Shown here piece after piece: positions 56,377-64,000 of a DNA stretch of 64,000 nt (position 1 is the stretch's first letter; every line of letters begins with the position of its first letter). The stretch is from NCBI GenBank assembly GCA_963714055.1, contig OY970227.1, forward strand, positions 2,976,001 through 3,040,000, given 5' to 3'. The translations under genes were made by a program, and so were the position numbers. Below the pieces are notes generated by a model. The model was not told where the DNA came from. It saw only the letters and a program-made list of their open reading frames with translations, and ran no database searches. This stretch comes from JACDBE01 sp963714055. Its GTDB lineage: Bacteria; Actinomycetota; Acidimicrobiia; Spongiisociales; UBA5794.

Positions 56377-57231
56377 ATGCCCGAGCTCCCCGAAGTCGAG
56401 ACCACGAGGGCGTCGCTGGCCCCGGTGATCGAAGGCAGGCGGATCGAACGGGTCGAGGTCAGGCGGGAGCGGATGGTCCGCCACCAGGCCCAGCCGGGTG
56501 ACTTCGCCCTTCGCGCCACCGGGCGCCGGGTGGCGAGCGTCGACCGAACCGGGAAGTTCATCATCGCCTCCCTCGAGGGTGATGGGGGAGAGAGGGACAT
56601 GGTGTGGGTCACCCACCTGGGCATGTCCGGTCACATCGAGCTGGCCCGCCCGGGAACCGAAGAGGCGCTCCACACCAACGTGGTGGTGGCGATCGGTGGC
56701 GCCGGCGGCCTCGTAGAGGTGCGGCTGGTCGATCCGAGGACGTTCGGGTTCGTGTGGGCGCTCACCCCCGACGAGCTGGCCGAGTCCTCATTGGCGGCGC
56801 TCGGCCCCGACGCCCACACCGCCCTGCCCCGGTCGCCGGCGCTGGCAGCGGCCCTGGCCGGCAGGACGGCGCCGATCAAGGCGCTGCTCCTCGACCAGCG
56901 GATCGTTTCCGGGCTGGGCAACATCTACGCCGACGAGGCGTTGTTCCGCGCCCGGATCCACCCGACCCGGGAGGGCGGGTCGCTCACCCCCGACGAGGTG
57001 GCCCGGTTGCGTCGGGCCGTGAAGGTGACCCTCGACGCCGGCTTGCGGTGGGGCGGCACCACCCTCGACGACCTCGCCTACCTGCTCCCCGACGGACGGG
57101 CCGGCGACTTCGCCCGGCGGCTCATGGTCTACGGGAGGACGGGCCTGCCCTGCCGTCGCTGCGGCACCCCGATCGCGCGCATCGAGCTGCGGGCGCGGGG
57201 CACCCACTTCTGCCCGGTGTGCCAGGGGTGA
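56377..57231 (+). CDS. mutM: Formamidopyrimidine-DNA glycosylase
   Basis: Bifunctional glycosylase/lyase removing 8-oxoguanine and Fapy lesions, 284 residues. The catalytic N-terminus is PELPEVET (Pro2, Glu3 after Met removal); the helix-two-turn-helix QRIVSGLGNIYADEALF and the zinc finger CRRCGTPIARIE...FCPVC are intact. It follows rnc by eight bases, as in mycobacteria (rnc-fpg-smc-ftsY). Confidence 0.95.
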   Translation: MPELPEVETTRASLAPVIEGRRIERVEVRRERMVRHQAQPGDFALRATGRRVASVDRTGKFIIASLEGDGGERDMVWVTHLGMSGHIELARPGTEEALHTNVVVAIGGAGGLVEVRLVDPRTFGFVWALTPDELAESSLAALGPDAHTALPRSPALAAALAGRTAPIKALLLDQRIVSGLGNIYADEALFRARIHPTREGGSLTPDEVARLRRAVKVTLDAGLRWGGTTLDDLAYLLPDGRAGDFARRLMVYGRTGLPCRRCGTPIARIELRARGTHFCPVCQG

Positions 57232-57356
57232 GGAAACTGCGAGCCTGAGGCTCTGACCTATCGCTCCGATGTGCCCGAGCCTCAGGTTCGGGATCGCTCG
57301 GGCCGAGATCGCGAATCCCAGGGATGTGATTCGACCCCGGGTATGCTCGGCGGGCC

Positions 57357-60300
57357 GTGCTGCTCAAGACATTGTCGCTCGTCGGCTTCAAGTCGTTCGC
57401 CGGTCGTACCCGGCTGGAGTTCGACCCGGGGGTCAACGTCGTCGTCGGCCCCAATGGCTCGGGCAAGTCCAACCTCGTCGACGCTCTCGCCTGGGTGATG
57501 GGGACCCAGGCCACCAGCTCGCTGCGCACTGCGCGGATGGAGGACGTCATCTTCGCCGGCACCGCTACCCGCCCCGCCGTCGGCAGGGCCGAGGTCACCC
57601 TGACCTTCGACAACCGGGACCGCTTCCTGCCCCTCGACCTCGACGATCTCTCGATGACCCGCCGCCTGTTCCGCGACGGCACGTCGGAGTACGAGCTGAA
57701 CGGGACCCCGTGCCGGCTGCTCGACCTCCACGAGATCCTGGCCGACGGGGGAGTTGGCCGGCACCAACACGCTCTGGTGGGCCAGGGCCAGATCGGCGAG
57801 ATCCTGAACGCCCGCCCCGACGAGCACCGTGCCGTCATCGAGGAGGCGGCCGGGATCACCAAGCACCGAGGCCGGCGGGATCGGGCGGTGCGCCGAATGG
57901 AGCAGACCGGTCTCGACATCCTCAGGCTCACCGACATCCTCGATCAGGAGAGGAAGCGGATTCGCCCGTTGCGGCGGCAGGCCGAGGCGGCCCTGCGGCA
58001 CGACTCGGTGCGTGAGGAGATCCGGGCCTTGCGGCTGTGGCAGGGCGGCGAACAGCTGCGAGAGCTGGACGGGCGGGGGGCCGGCGCCGCCGCACAGCGG
58101 GCCGAGGCGGAGAAGGTGATCGTCGCCTCCGAGGCCGAACTGGCCGACCTGGTCGGTGCCCTGGACCGCCTTCGCCGCCGGTCGAGCGAGGTCGGGCGGG
58201 TGTTGGAGGTGGACACCGCCGCCGCTGCCCGGTTGGAGACGGCGGCGGAGCGCTTCTCCCGCATCGCCACGGTGGCCCGTGAGCGGCGCCGCTCGTTGCA
58301 GGACAGGCTCGAAGGGGCCGACCAGCGGCGACGCGACGTGGCCGTCGAACACGACGCCGTGGTCGTCGACCTCGCCGAGCTCGACCGGCTCGACCCGGTG
58401 GTCAGGGCCGAGGCGGAGCGGGCGGAGCTCGAGCTCCACGCCCTCGAAGACGAAGAGCGCTCGTTGGCCGAACAGGCGCAGCTGCCTGCCGAGGGAGTCG
58501 TTGCGAACCTGCGGGGAGATCTCAGGTCGCTCGAGATCGCCGCCGAGCGTGATCGCCGTGAGGCCGAGCGCCTCGCCGGGCGGCGCCGCGAGGTGGTTGC
58601 CCGGCTCGCCGAGGAGAACGACGCGGCACAGACCGTCGTCGAGGAGATCCGCGAGGTCGACGCCGCCGCCGGTGCAGCCCGCGACCGGTTCGAGGAGGCG
58701 GTCGCCCACCGCCGCAAGGCCGAAGCGGAGAGTGAGTCGGCGGCGGAGCGTCACCTCGAGTCCCGGGTGGCCCTCTCCGAGGCGAGGGCCCGGGTGGAGG
58801 CGTACGAGGCGGCGTTGCAGGGCGTGGGCGACCCTGAGGCGATGCAGATCGCCGAGAGCGCCGAGGGGGTCGTCGGATCCCTCGTGGGACGCCTGGACGT
58901 CCCGCCGGGCATGGCCGTCGCCGTGGACGCCGCCCTCGGCGGTTGGTCGGCGGCAATGGTCGCCTCCGACCCCGAGTCCGTGCAGCAGGTCACCGCGATC
59001 GTCAAGGCCGCGGGCCGCGGAGGCGTGGGACTGGTGGTCGGCCACCGTCGCCCCATCGAGGCGCCGGCCCGGACGGTCGCCGCCGAATGGGGCGCCGACG
59101 CGCTGGTCGATCGCCTCGGGCCGGGGGCTGACGAGGCGCTGGCCACCCGTCTCCTCGGCGACGTGGTCGTCGTCGAGGGTTGGTCGGCGGCGTGGCGATT
59201 GGTCGAACGCCACCCGTCATTGCGCGCCGTCACCCCGGAGGGCGACCTCGTCTCGATCAACGGGCTCCGGTTGGGCGATGCGGACGGTGCCGGCCACGCC
59301 TTGCTCGAATCGGCCCGGGTGGTCTCGGAGGTAGCCGACCGGGAAGTGGCCCGCACCGCCAGCCTGCGCACCACTGCGGCCCGGGCGCTCGACGTGTCCC
59401 GAGCCTCCGAGGAAACGGCCCGGGCAACCCTGGAGCGGCTCGAGGCGAGGCTCGGCGGGCTCAGCGCGGCGCTAGCCATGAACGGCAGGGCGCGGGCCGA
59501 GCGCGAAGCGGAGCTGGTCCGGCTCGACGAGCGCCACCGTGCTCTGCTCGACTCCGATTCGGCCCGGGCAACGCGGATCGCCGAGACCCGTGAACGGCTG
59601 CACGGCCTGGAGGGCGAGCAACAGGCCCACCAGGAGGTCTGGGAGGCGATCAACGCCCGCCGCGCGGAGGTCACCTTGCTCCACACCGGCGCCCGCCTTC
59701 GCCGTGATGAGGCTGCCGCCGTGGTCGCCGGACATGACGAGCGGCGCCGTTGGCTGGAGGCCCGGCTGGCGACGATCGCCACCGACGCCGAGCGGGCCGG
59801 CGAGGCCCCCGTCGATCCGCGTGTCATCGAGCGCCTCGCCGAGGTCGAGCAGTGGGCCGGCAGGGCGGTCACGGAGAGTCGGAGCCACATCGAGCAGCTG
59901 CGGGTCCGCCAGCGGGAGTCACGGGCCGGCGCCACCGAAGCGGACGAGGCGTTGCAGAGCGCCTACGAGCGCCAGCGCCGGCTCGAGCGGGACGCCGGCG
60001 CCGCCCGCGAGCAGGCGTCGACGCTGGCGGTGGAGCTGGCCGAGATCCGGGTCACCCGCCAGGCACGGGTCGAGGCACTGCGCCGCGACGCCGATGCCGA
60101 GACCGACGAGGCGCTGGCGGCGCCGAGGCCGGCGCTCGAACCCGACGCCGACGCCGAGGCCGTGCTGGCCGCCCGGGAAGCCGAATTGCGCCGCATGGGC
60201 CCGGTCAACCCGTTGGCTGCCGCCGAGTACGAGGAGCTCTCCGCCCACGTCTCCCTCCTCGAGGGCCAGATGGCCGACCTCGAGGAGTCGAGGGCGCAGC

Positions 60301-60809
60301 TGCGCAAGGTCATCGCCGCCCTCGACGTCGAGATGGCGACGCTGTTCACCAGTGCCTACGAAGAGATCGACCAGCTGTTCGCCGAGAACTTCGCCTTGGT
60401 GTTCCCGGGAGGCAGGGGTCGGCTGCGGCTCACGGATCCCGACCGGCCATTGGAGACCGGGGTCGAGCTCGAGGCGCAGCCAAGGGGCAAGAAGATCGGT
60501 CGGCTGTCGCTGCTCTCGGGCGGCGAGCGGTCGCTGGCGGCGCTCGCCTTCCTCTTCGCCGTCTTCCGGGCGCGTCCCAGCCCCTTCTACGTGCTCGACG
60601 AGGTCGAGGCGGCGCTCGACGACGCCAACCTCCGTCGCTTCCTGCGGCTGGTGGAGACGCTGCACGGTTCGGCGCAACTGGTGATCGTCACCCACCAGCA
60701 GCAGACGATGGAGGCCGCCGACCTGCTCTACGGCGTCACCATGGAGCCGGGGGAGTCCTCCCAGGTGGTCAGCAAGCGCATTCGGGCCGGTGCCTCGATC
60801 CCGGGCTGA
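57357..60809 (+). CDS. smc: Chromosome segregation protein SMC
   Basis: Condensin ATPase of 1150 residues. Walker A GPNGSGKSNLVDAL at 31-44, long coiled coils, hinge domain near residues 490-640 (IAESAEGVVGSLVGRLDVPP; LGGWSAAMVASDPESVQQVT), second coiled coil, signature LSLLSGGERSLAALAFLFAV and Walker B FYVLDEVEAALDDANLRRFL. The start is GTG 57357. The 125 bases before it contain a small GAGCC-TGA-GGCTC hairpin (57240-57253). Confidence 0.95.
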   Translation: MLLKTLSLVGFKSFAGRTRLEFDPGVNVVVGPNGSGKSNLVDALAWVMGTQATSSLRTARMEDVIFAGTATRPAVGRAEVTLTFDNRDRFLPLDLDDLSMTRRLFRDGTSEYELNGTPCRLLDLHEILADGGVGRHQHALVGQGQIGEILNARPDEHRAVIEEAAGITKHRGRRDRAVRRMEQTGLDILRLTDILDQERKRIRPLRRQAEAALRHDSVREEIRALRLWQGGEQLRELDGRGAGAAAQRAEAEKVIVASEAELADLVGALDRLRRRSSEVGRVLEVDTAAAARLETAAERFSRIATVARERRRSLQDRLEGADQRRRDVAVEHDAVVVDLAELDRLDPVVRAEAERAELELHALEDEERSLAEQAQLPAEGVVANLRGDLRSLEIAAERDRREAERLAGRRREVVARLAEENDAAQTVVEEIREVDAAAGAARDRFEEAVAHRRKAEAESESAAERHLESRVALSEARARVEAYEAALQGVGDPEAMQIAESAEGVVGSLVGRLDVPPGMAVAVDAALGGWSAAMVASDPESVQQVTAIVKAAGRGGVGLVVGHRRPIEAPARTVAAEWGADALVDRLGPGADEALATRLLGDVVVVEGWSAAWRLVERHPSLRAVTPEGDLVSINGLRLGDADGAGHALLESARVVSEVADREVARTASLRTTAARALDVSRASEETARATLERLEARLGGLSAALAMNGRARAEREAELVRLDERHRALLDSDSARATRIAETRERLHGLEGEQQAHQEVWEAINARRAEVTLLHTGARLRRDEAAAVVAGHDERRRWLEARLATIATDAERAGEAPVDPRVIERLAEVEQWAGRAVTESRSHIEQLRVRQRESRAGATEADEALQSAYERQRRLERDAGAAREQASTLAVELAEIRVTRQARVEALRRDADAETDEALAAPRPALEPDADAEAVLAAREAELRRMGPVNPLAAAEYEELSAHVSLLEGQMADLEESRAQLRKVIAALDVEMATLFTSAYEEIDQLFAENFALVFPGGRGRLRLTDPDRPLETGVELEAQPRGKKIGRLSLLSGGERSLAALAFLFAVFRARPSPFYVLDEVEAALDDANLRRFLRLVETLHGSAQLVIVTHQQQTMEAADLLYGVTMEPGESSQVVSKRIRAGASIPG

Positions 60810-60832
60810 CCCGGTTCGGTAACCTCGAAGCC

Positions 60833-61873
60833 ATGGATCCGCTGGTCATCATCGTCGTTGTCGGGGTCGTCCTGCTCGCCGTGATCGGGCTCGTCGTCGG
60901 ATGGCGGCGTCGCACATCCGCCGGAGCGGAACCCCTCGGAACGCCGGACCAGCGCGCCGCACGTACCGGTGCCGCGGTCGCGCCGGTGTCCGACTCGCTT
61001 CGCGGGCGGCTCGGCCGGACCCGGATCGACCTCGCCGAGCGGCTCGCCGGGCTGGTAGGCCGGAGTCGGCTCGACGCCTCGTTCTGGCCCGAGCTCGAGG
61101 ACACCCTGGTGGCGGCCGATCTCGGGGTGACCACCGCCTCCGGCCTCGTGCAGACGGTGCGTGCCGCCCGACCGGAGGACGGCGTCGCTGCCCGGGCCGA
61201 ATTGGAGAGGGCCCTGGTCGAGGTGCTGGCCGGCCGCGATCGCTCGTTGCACCGGGCCGGCAAGCCATCGGCGATGCTGGTCGTCGGCGTCAACGGCACC
61301 GGCAAGACGACCTCGATCGCCAAACTGGCTGACCATCTCCAGCGGGAGGGCTGGTCGGTCCTCCTCGGGGCGGGCGACACGTTCCGCGCCGCAGCCGTCG
61401 AGCAGCTGCGCACCTGGGGAGCCCGCGCCGGGGTCGAGGTGGTGGGTGGTGCCGAGGGGAGCGACCCGGCTGCGGTTGCCTTCGACGCCTACCGGACCGC
61501 CCGCGACCGAGGCGTCGACACGGTGATCGTGGACACCGCCGGCCGGCTCCACTCGAAGAAGAACCTCATGGCCGAGTTGGGCAAGGTGGCGAATGTCCTG
61601 CGCCGCGAAGCCGGCGAGATCGCCGAGGTGTTGCTGGTCATCGACGGCACCACCGGGCAGAACGCCATCGAGCAGGCACGGATCTTCACCGAGGCGGTCG
61701 GGGTGACCGGGATCGTCGTCACCAAGCTCGACGGGACGGCGCGGGGAGGGATGGCGGTTGCGGTCGAGCAGGAGCTGGGTGTCCCGGTGAAGTTCATCGG
61801 GGTTGGCGAGGGCATGGCCGACCTCGTCGCCTTCGAGCCGGTGGCATTCGTCGACGCCCTGCTGGGCGCATGA
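60833..61873 (+). CDS. ftsY: Signal recognition particle receptor FtsY
   Basis: SRP-receptor GTPase for co-translational membrane targeting, 346 residues. It has an N-terminal transmembrane anchor (PLVIIVVVGVVLLAVIGLVV, residues 3-22) instead of the acidic A domain of E. coli, typical of actinobacteria. The NG domain shows G1 VGVNGTGKTTSIAKLA, DTFRAAAVEQLRTW, G3 VDTAGRLHSKKNLM, G4 TKLDGTARGG and the closing GVGEGMADLVAF. Confidence 0.95.
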   Translation: MDPLVIIVVVGVVLLAVIGLVVGWRRRTSAGAEPLGTPDQRAARTGAAVAPVSDSLRGRLGRTRIDLAERLAGLVGRSRLDASFWPELEDTLVAADLGVTTASGLVQTVRAARPEDGVAARAELERALVEVLAGRDRSLHRAGKPSAMLVVGVNGTGKTTSIAKLADHLQREGWSVLLGAGDTFRAAAVEQLRTWGARAGVEVVGGAEGSDPAAVAFDAYRTARDRGVDTVIVDTAGRLHSKKNLMAELGKVANVLRREAGEIAEVLLVIDGTTGQNAIEQARIFTEAVGVTGIVVTKLDGTARGGMAVAVEQELGVPVKFIGVGEGMADLVAFEPVAFVDALLGA

Positions 61874-62283
61874 CCGCGGCGCCATCTCCCACCGAGGCGG
61901 AAGCGGGGGCACTGCTCGACCGGGCACGTCGGGTGGCTGGGAACGCCTACGCGCCCTACTCGCAGTTCCGCGTCGGGGCCGTGGCTGTCTCAGACGACGG
62001 CGTGTTCGAAGGGGTCAACGTCGAGAACGCCGCCTACGCCAGCACGATCTGCGCCGAGACCAACGCGCTGACCGCGGCAGCCACTCACGGGATACGGCGG
62101 GTGCCGCTGATGGCGGTGGGCTGCCTCGATGCCGACGAGTGCACCCCTTGCGGCAATTGTCGCCAGGTCATGCGTGAGTTCGGGGTGGAGTGGGTGGTCT
62201 TCCAGGGCCAGGGCGGGCGCGTTCGACTCTCCCGGTTCGACGATCTGCTCCCCGACTCCTTCGGCCCGGAGAGTCTCCCGTGA
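61870..62283 (+). CDS. cdd: Cytidine deaminase
   Basis: Zinc-dependent deamination of cytidine and deoxycytidine, 137 residues, tetrameric short form. The active site TICAETNALTAAATHGIRR and CTPCGNCRQVMREF supply the three Cys ligands and the catalytic Glu. ATG 61870 overlaps the ftsY stop. Its own stop (62281-62283) coincides with the TGA that begins the dispersed palindromic repeat. It is metabolically connected to the pyrimidine genes at 14-27 kb but not adjacent. Confidence 0.93.
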   Translation: MTAAPSPTEAEAGALLDRARRVAGNAYAPYSQFRVGAVAVSDDGVFEGVNVENAAYASTICAETNALTAAATHGIRRVPLMAVGCLDADECTPCGNCRQVMREFGVEWVVFQGQGGRVRLSRFDDLLPDSFGPESLP

Positions 62284-62347
62284 CATTCCCGGCTCGCTGC
62301 GCTCGCCTCCTCCCGCAGATGGGGCCCCTACCCCATCGCGGGCCGTG
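62280..62347. repeat. Dispersed palindromic repeat, inverted copy at the cdd stop codon
   Basis: Reads GTGACATTCCCGGCTCGCTG, then the arm GCTCGC and core CCCGCAGATGGGG-CCCCTA-CCCCATCGCGGG. It is the reverse complement of the copy at 31690-31752. The first TGA of the element is the cdd stop codon. The remaining bases to vapC (62348-62421) show nothing further. Confidence 0.8.
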
Positions 62348-62421
62348 AACTCCCCGTGCGGTCTCTCCGTCGAGCGGGGAGGGTGGTCACGAGGTAGCCG
62401 GTAGGGGCGGACGCGGCATCC

Positions 62422-62823
62422 TCAGACCGGTTCGATGCCCATCGGCACGATCGAAGCCATGCGGTGGAGGTCACCGTCGGCGGTGAGCAACGCCGATCCG
62501 GTGCGGAGGGCGATCGCCACGATGAGACAGTCCACGAGCCCACGCGGCGTGATGCCGCCCGCCCGACATCGCCGGTAGATCCGAGCGGCGCCTTCGAAGT
62601 CGGCGGCGACGTCGATTCCGAGCCAGCTGAACGAGAGCAGCAGGCGTCTGAGGTCTTCGGTTTGTCGATCGCTGCGGGCGCCGGCGAGGACCTCCATCAG
62701 GACGGGCTCGGACACGCCGATCTCTCGGCCGCCAGAGGCGATGAGATCACTCAGCCGGGCATCGACCGCAGAGCCGGTGGCCCGGTCGTACTCGACCCAG
62801 GCCGATGTGTCGACCAGGATCAC
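62422..62823 (-). CDS. vapC: VapC-type PIN-domain toxin
   Basis: RNase toxin of 133 residues with the acidic PIN residues in ILVDTSAWVEYDR (Asp), GVSEPVLMEVLAG (Glu), GLVDCLIVAIALR (Asp) and LLTADGDLHRM (Asp). It starts at ATG 62823, overlapping the antitoxin stop by four bases. Targets of VapC toxins are usually tRNA or rRNA; which one here cannot be read. Confidence 0.92.
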   Translation of the reverse strand: MILVDTSAWVEYDRATGSAVDARLSDLIASGGREIGVSEPVLMEVLAGARSDRQTEDLRRLLLSFSWLGIDVAADFEGAARIYRRCRAGGITPRGLVDCLIVAIALRTGSALLTADGDLHRMASIVPMGIEPV

Positions 62824-63017
62824 CGGGGGGCCGAGTCTGACGGCACCCCGTCGATAGCACCGGCTCCGCGCATCGCCAGCGCTTCGTCGATGGTCAGCGG
62901 TTGCCCGGCCAACCGCCGCAGCGCCATGTCGACCGCCTCGGTCTTCGTCCGCAACTGGTAGCGCCGCATCACGATGGCGAGCTGGGTGTCGTCGAGCTCG
63001 ATGTTGGTCCTACTCAT
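62820..63017 (-). CDS. vapB: VapB-type antitoxin
   Basis: A 65-residue protein: an N-terminal ribbon-helix-helix-like strand SRTNIELDDTQLAIVMRRYQ and LRTKTEAVDMALRRLAGQPL form the DNA-binding domain, and the C-terminal tail should neutralise VapC. ATG 63017 (MSRTNIELD) is chosen because the family starts there. The promoter palindrome overlaps this start codon, suggesting tight autorepression. Confidence 0.9.
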   Translation of the reverse strand: MSRTNIELDDTQLAIVMRRYQLRTKTEAVDMALRRLAGQPLTIDEALAMRGAGAIDGVPSDSAPR

Positions 63018-63053
63018 ACACCAAGTATACACCTGTTGTGTATTGTTGGTGTA
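63017..63053. promoter_or_regulatory. vapBC operator, 16-bp inverted repeat arms
   Basis: TACACCAAGTATACAC, a 5-base centre, and GTGTATTGTTGGTGTA match at 14 of 16 positions. The element touches the VapB start codon and is markedly AT-richer than the surroundings, containing TATAC and GTATT that could serve as -10 boxes. Such repeats are bound by VapB or VapBC in conditional cooperativity. Confidence 0.7.
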
Positions 63054-63077
63054 GGCGCTCCGTGGCGAGGCACCCAG

Positions 63078-64000
63078 TCAGCGGCGAGCCTCCAGAGCGG
63101 CGATCAGGGCCGGTACGACCTTGTGGACATCGCCGACGACGCCCAGGTCGGCGATGCCGAAGATGGGGGCGTCCTTGTCCTTGTTGATGGCGATGATCGT
63201 GGACGCGTCCTTCATCCCGACCAGGTGCTGCATGGCACCGGAGATGCCGCAGGCGATGTAGACCGAGGGCTTCACCGTCTTCCCCGTCTGTCCCACCTGG
63301 TAGCTGTACGGCACCCAGCCGGCGTCGACCACGGCCCGGGTGGCGCCGGCGGCCCCGCCGAGCAGCGCGGCCAGCCGCTCGACCATCTCGAAGCGGGCGG
63401 GGTCACCGAGGCCGCGGCCCCCGGCAACGACCACCTTGGCGGACTCCAGGTCGGGCCCTTCGCCGGCTTCGGTGTGCCGTTCGGTGACGGTCGCCTCGCC
63501 GGCGGCGCCGACGTCGGGGATGGCGACGTCGACGACCTCGGCGGTGGCGGCAGCGCCGGGCTCCGCCGGGTACGCCTTCGGCCGGGAGATGACGATGGCG
63601 GGCGCTTCGGCGGTGGTGACCACCCGTTCCGACCCTCCGAGGATCTCGTTGGTGGCGACGACGGTCCCGCCGTCGAGCTCGACGTCCATTACGTTGGCGA
63701 GCACCGGACGTCCCAGTCGCGCCGACAGGCGGCCGGCGACGTCCCGGTCGACGGTGCCCATGCCGAAGAGGACGAGCGATGCCTGCGAGGCTTGGAGCAC
63801 ACCGGCCAGCGCCGCCGCCGCTTCTGCGGTGGGGAGGGCGTTCGGCGTGTCGAGGTGATGGATGCGAGCTGCGCCGTGTGCCCCGAGCTCGGCGGTGCCG
63901 GCGTCGTCGAGCGGTCCCACGTGGAAGACCTCGACATCGCCCCATGCCCGTGCCTTTGTCAACGCCTCGAGGGCGGACCCGGCGATGCCCTCGCCGGTGC
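63078..64000 (-). CDS. etfA: Electron transfer flavoprotein alpha subunit, 5' end outside the window
   Basis: Carries electrons from acyl-CoA and other dehydrogenases to ETF-quinone oxidoreductase. The last 307 or so codons are present and the frame stays open to the right edge (TGEGIAGSALEALTKARAWG). The FAD-binding C-terminal domain is typical: VVAGGRGLGDPARFEMVERL, VDAGWVPYSYQVGQTGKTVK, PSVYIACGISGAMQHLVGMK, IIAINKDKDAPIFGIADLGV. The N-terminal start lies beyond 64000. etfB is expected upstream, outside the window. Confidence 0.93.
   Translation of the reverse strand, partial: TGEGIAGSALEALTKARAWGDVEVFHVGPLDDAGTAELGAHGAARIHHLDTPNALPTAEAAAALAGVLQASQASLVLFGMGTVDRDVAGRLSARLGRPVLANVMDVELDGGTVVATNEILGGSERVVTTAEAPAIVISRPKAYPAEPGAAATAEVVDVAIPDVGAAGEATVTERHTEAGEGPDLESAKVVVAGGRGLGDPARFEMVERLAALLGGAAGATRAVVDAGWVPYSYQVGQTGKTVKPSVYIACGISGAMQHLVGMKDASTIIAINKDKDAPIFGIADLGVVGDVHKVVPALIAALEARR

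Noticed and set aside
57240..57253. GAGCC-TGA-GGCTC hairpin before smc as a terminator for mutM
   Set aside because: Only five base pairs with a three-base loop and no T-run; too weak to claim.
1..64000. tRNA, rRNA, integrase, insertion sequence or replication origin
   Set aside because: No convincing example was found on either strand by reading; a tRNAscan and IS search would be needed to exclude small or degraded ones.

Overview
The window is a high-GC actinobacterial chromosome segment. The support is an AdnAB-type UvrD/RecB repair pair, a SepIVA-like septation protein beside coaD, an InhA-type FabI, an F420-type LLM oxidoreductase, many GTG/TTG starts and dense 4-base start/stop overlaps. 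I would place it in Actinomycetota, probably outside Mycobacteriales (Acidimicrobiia-like is a guess). No rRNA or tRNA gene was seen.

Layout. 1-4.9 kb: adnB and a left-truncated adnA. 5.0-9.3 kb: an osmoprotectant (OpuC-type) ABC transporter whose ATPase reads in frame with a RecB-family nuclease. 9.4-12.7 kb: a copper amine oxidase with a short leader ORF, surrounded by three copies of a promoter-plus-hairpin RNA unit. 12.7-13.9 kb: a PH-domain membrane protein and a GNAT acetyltransferase. 14.0-27.3 kb: a pyrimidine-catabolism island with an NMT1-type ABC importer, beta-ureidopropionase, omega-aminotransferase, flavoprotein, dihydropyrimidinase, (methyl)malonate-semialdehyde dehydrogenase and LLM oxidoreductase; a PaaK-like ligase and a secreted esterase lie inside it. 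27.3-31.6 kb: a coiled-coil membrane protein, an LPXTG surface protein, an rRNA m5U methyltransferase, an RRM protein coupled to an IF-1, and a small membrane protein. 31.8-38.7 kb: a secreted protein of about 2290 residues with a beta-helix, 20 PINSI pentapeptides, a C25-like peptidase, PKD-like and RTX modules. 38.8-42.6 kb: a tandem class III cyclase/AAA/TPR protein resembling mammalian soluble adenylyl cyclase. 42.8-43.8 kb: fabI and a stand-alone Lrp ligand-binding domain. 44.0-48.7 kb: an alpha/beta hydrolase-caspase module riddled with frameshifts. 48.7-62.3 kb: intact housekeeping genes (ybjN-like, CSD protein, rpmB, recG, rsmD, coaD, sepIVA, DUF177, rpmF, plsX, rnc, mutM, smc, ftsY, cdd). 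62.4-64 kb: vapBC and the 3' part of etfA.

A quality point affects interpretation. Single-base frameshifts break adnA, the amine oxidase, one permease, the LPXTG protein, the giant secreted protein and the cyclase (four times), and cluster heavily in 44.2-47.9 kb, while 15-27 kb and 48-62 kb read cleanly. Codon use stays normal on both sides of each break, so uncorrected assembly indels are at least as likely as real gene decay.

The most unusual items are the triplicated promoter/structured-RNA unit around the amine oxidase, the PINSI-repeat protease, the hydrolase-caspase pair, the complementary cyclase domains, and a dispersed palindromic repeat whose end overlaps the stop codon of the neighbouring gene at two loci.
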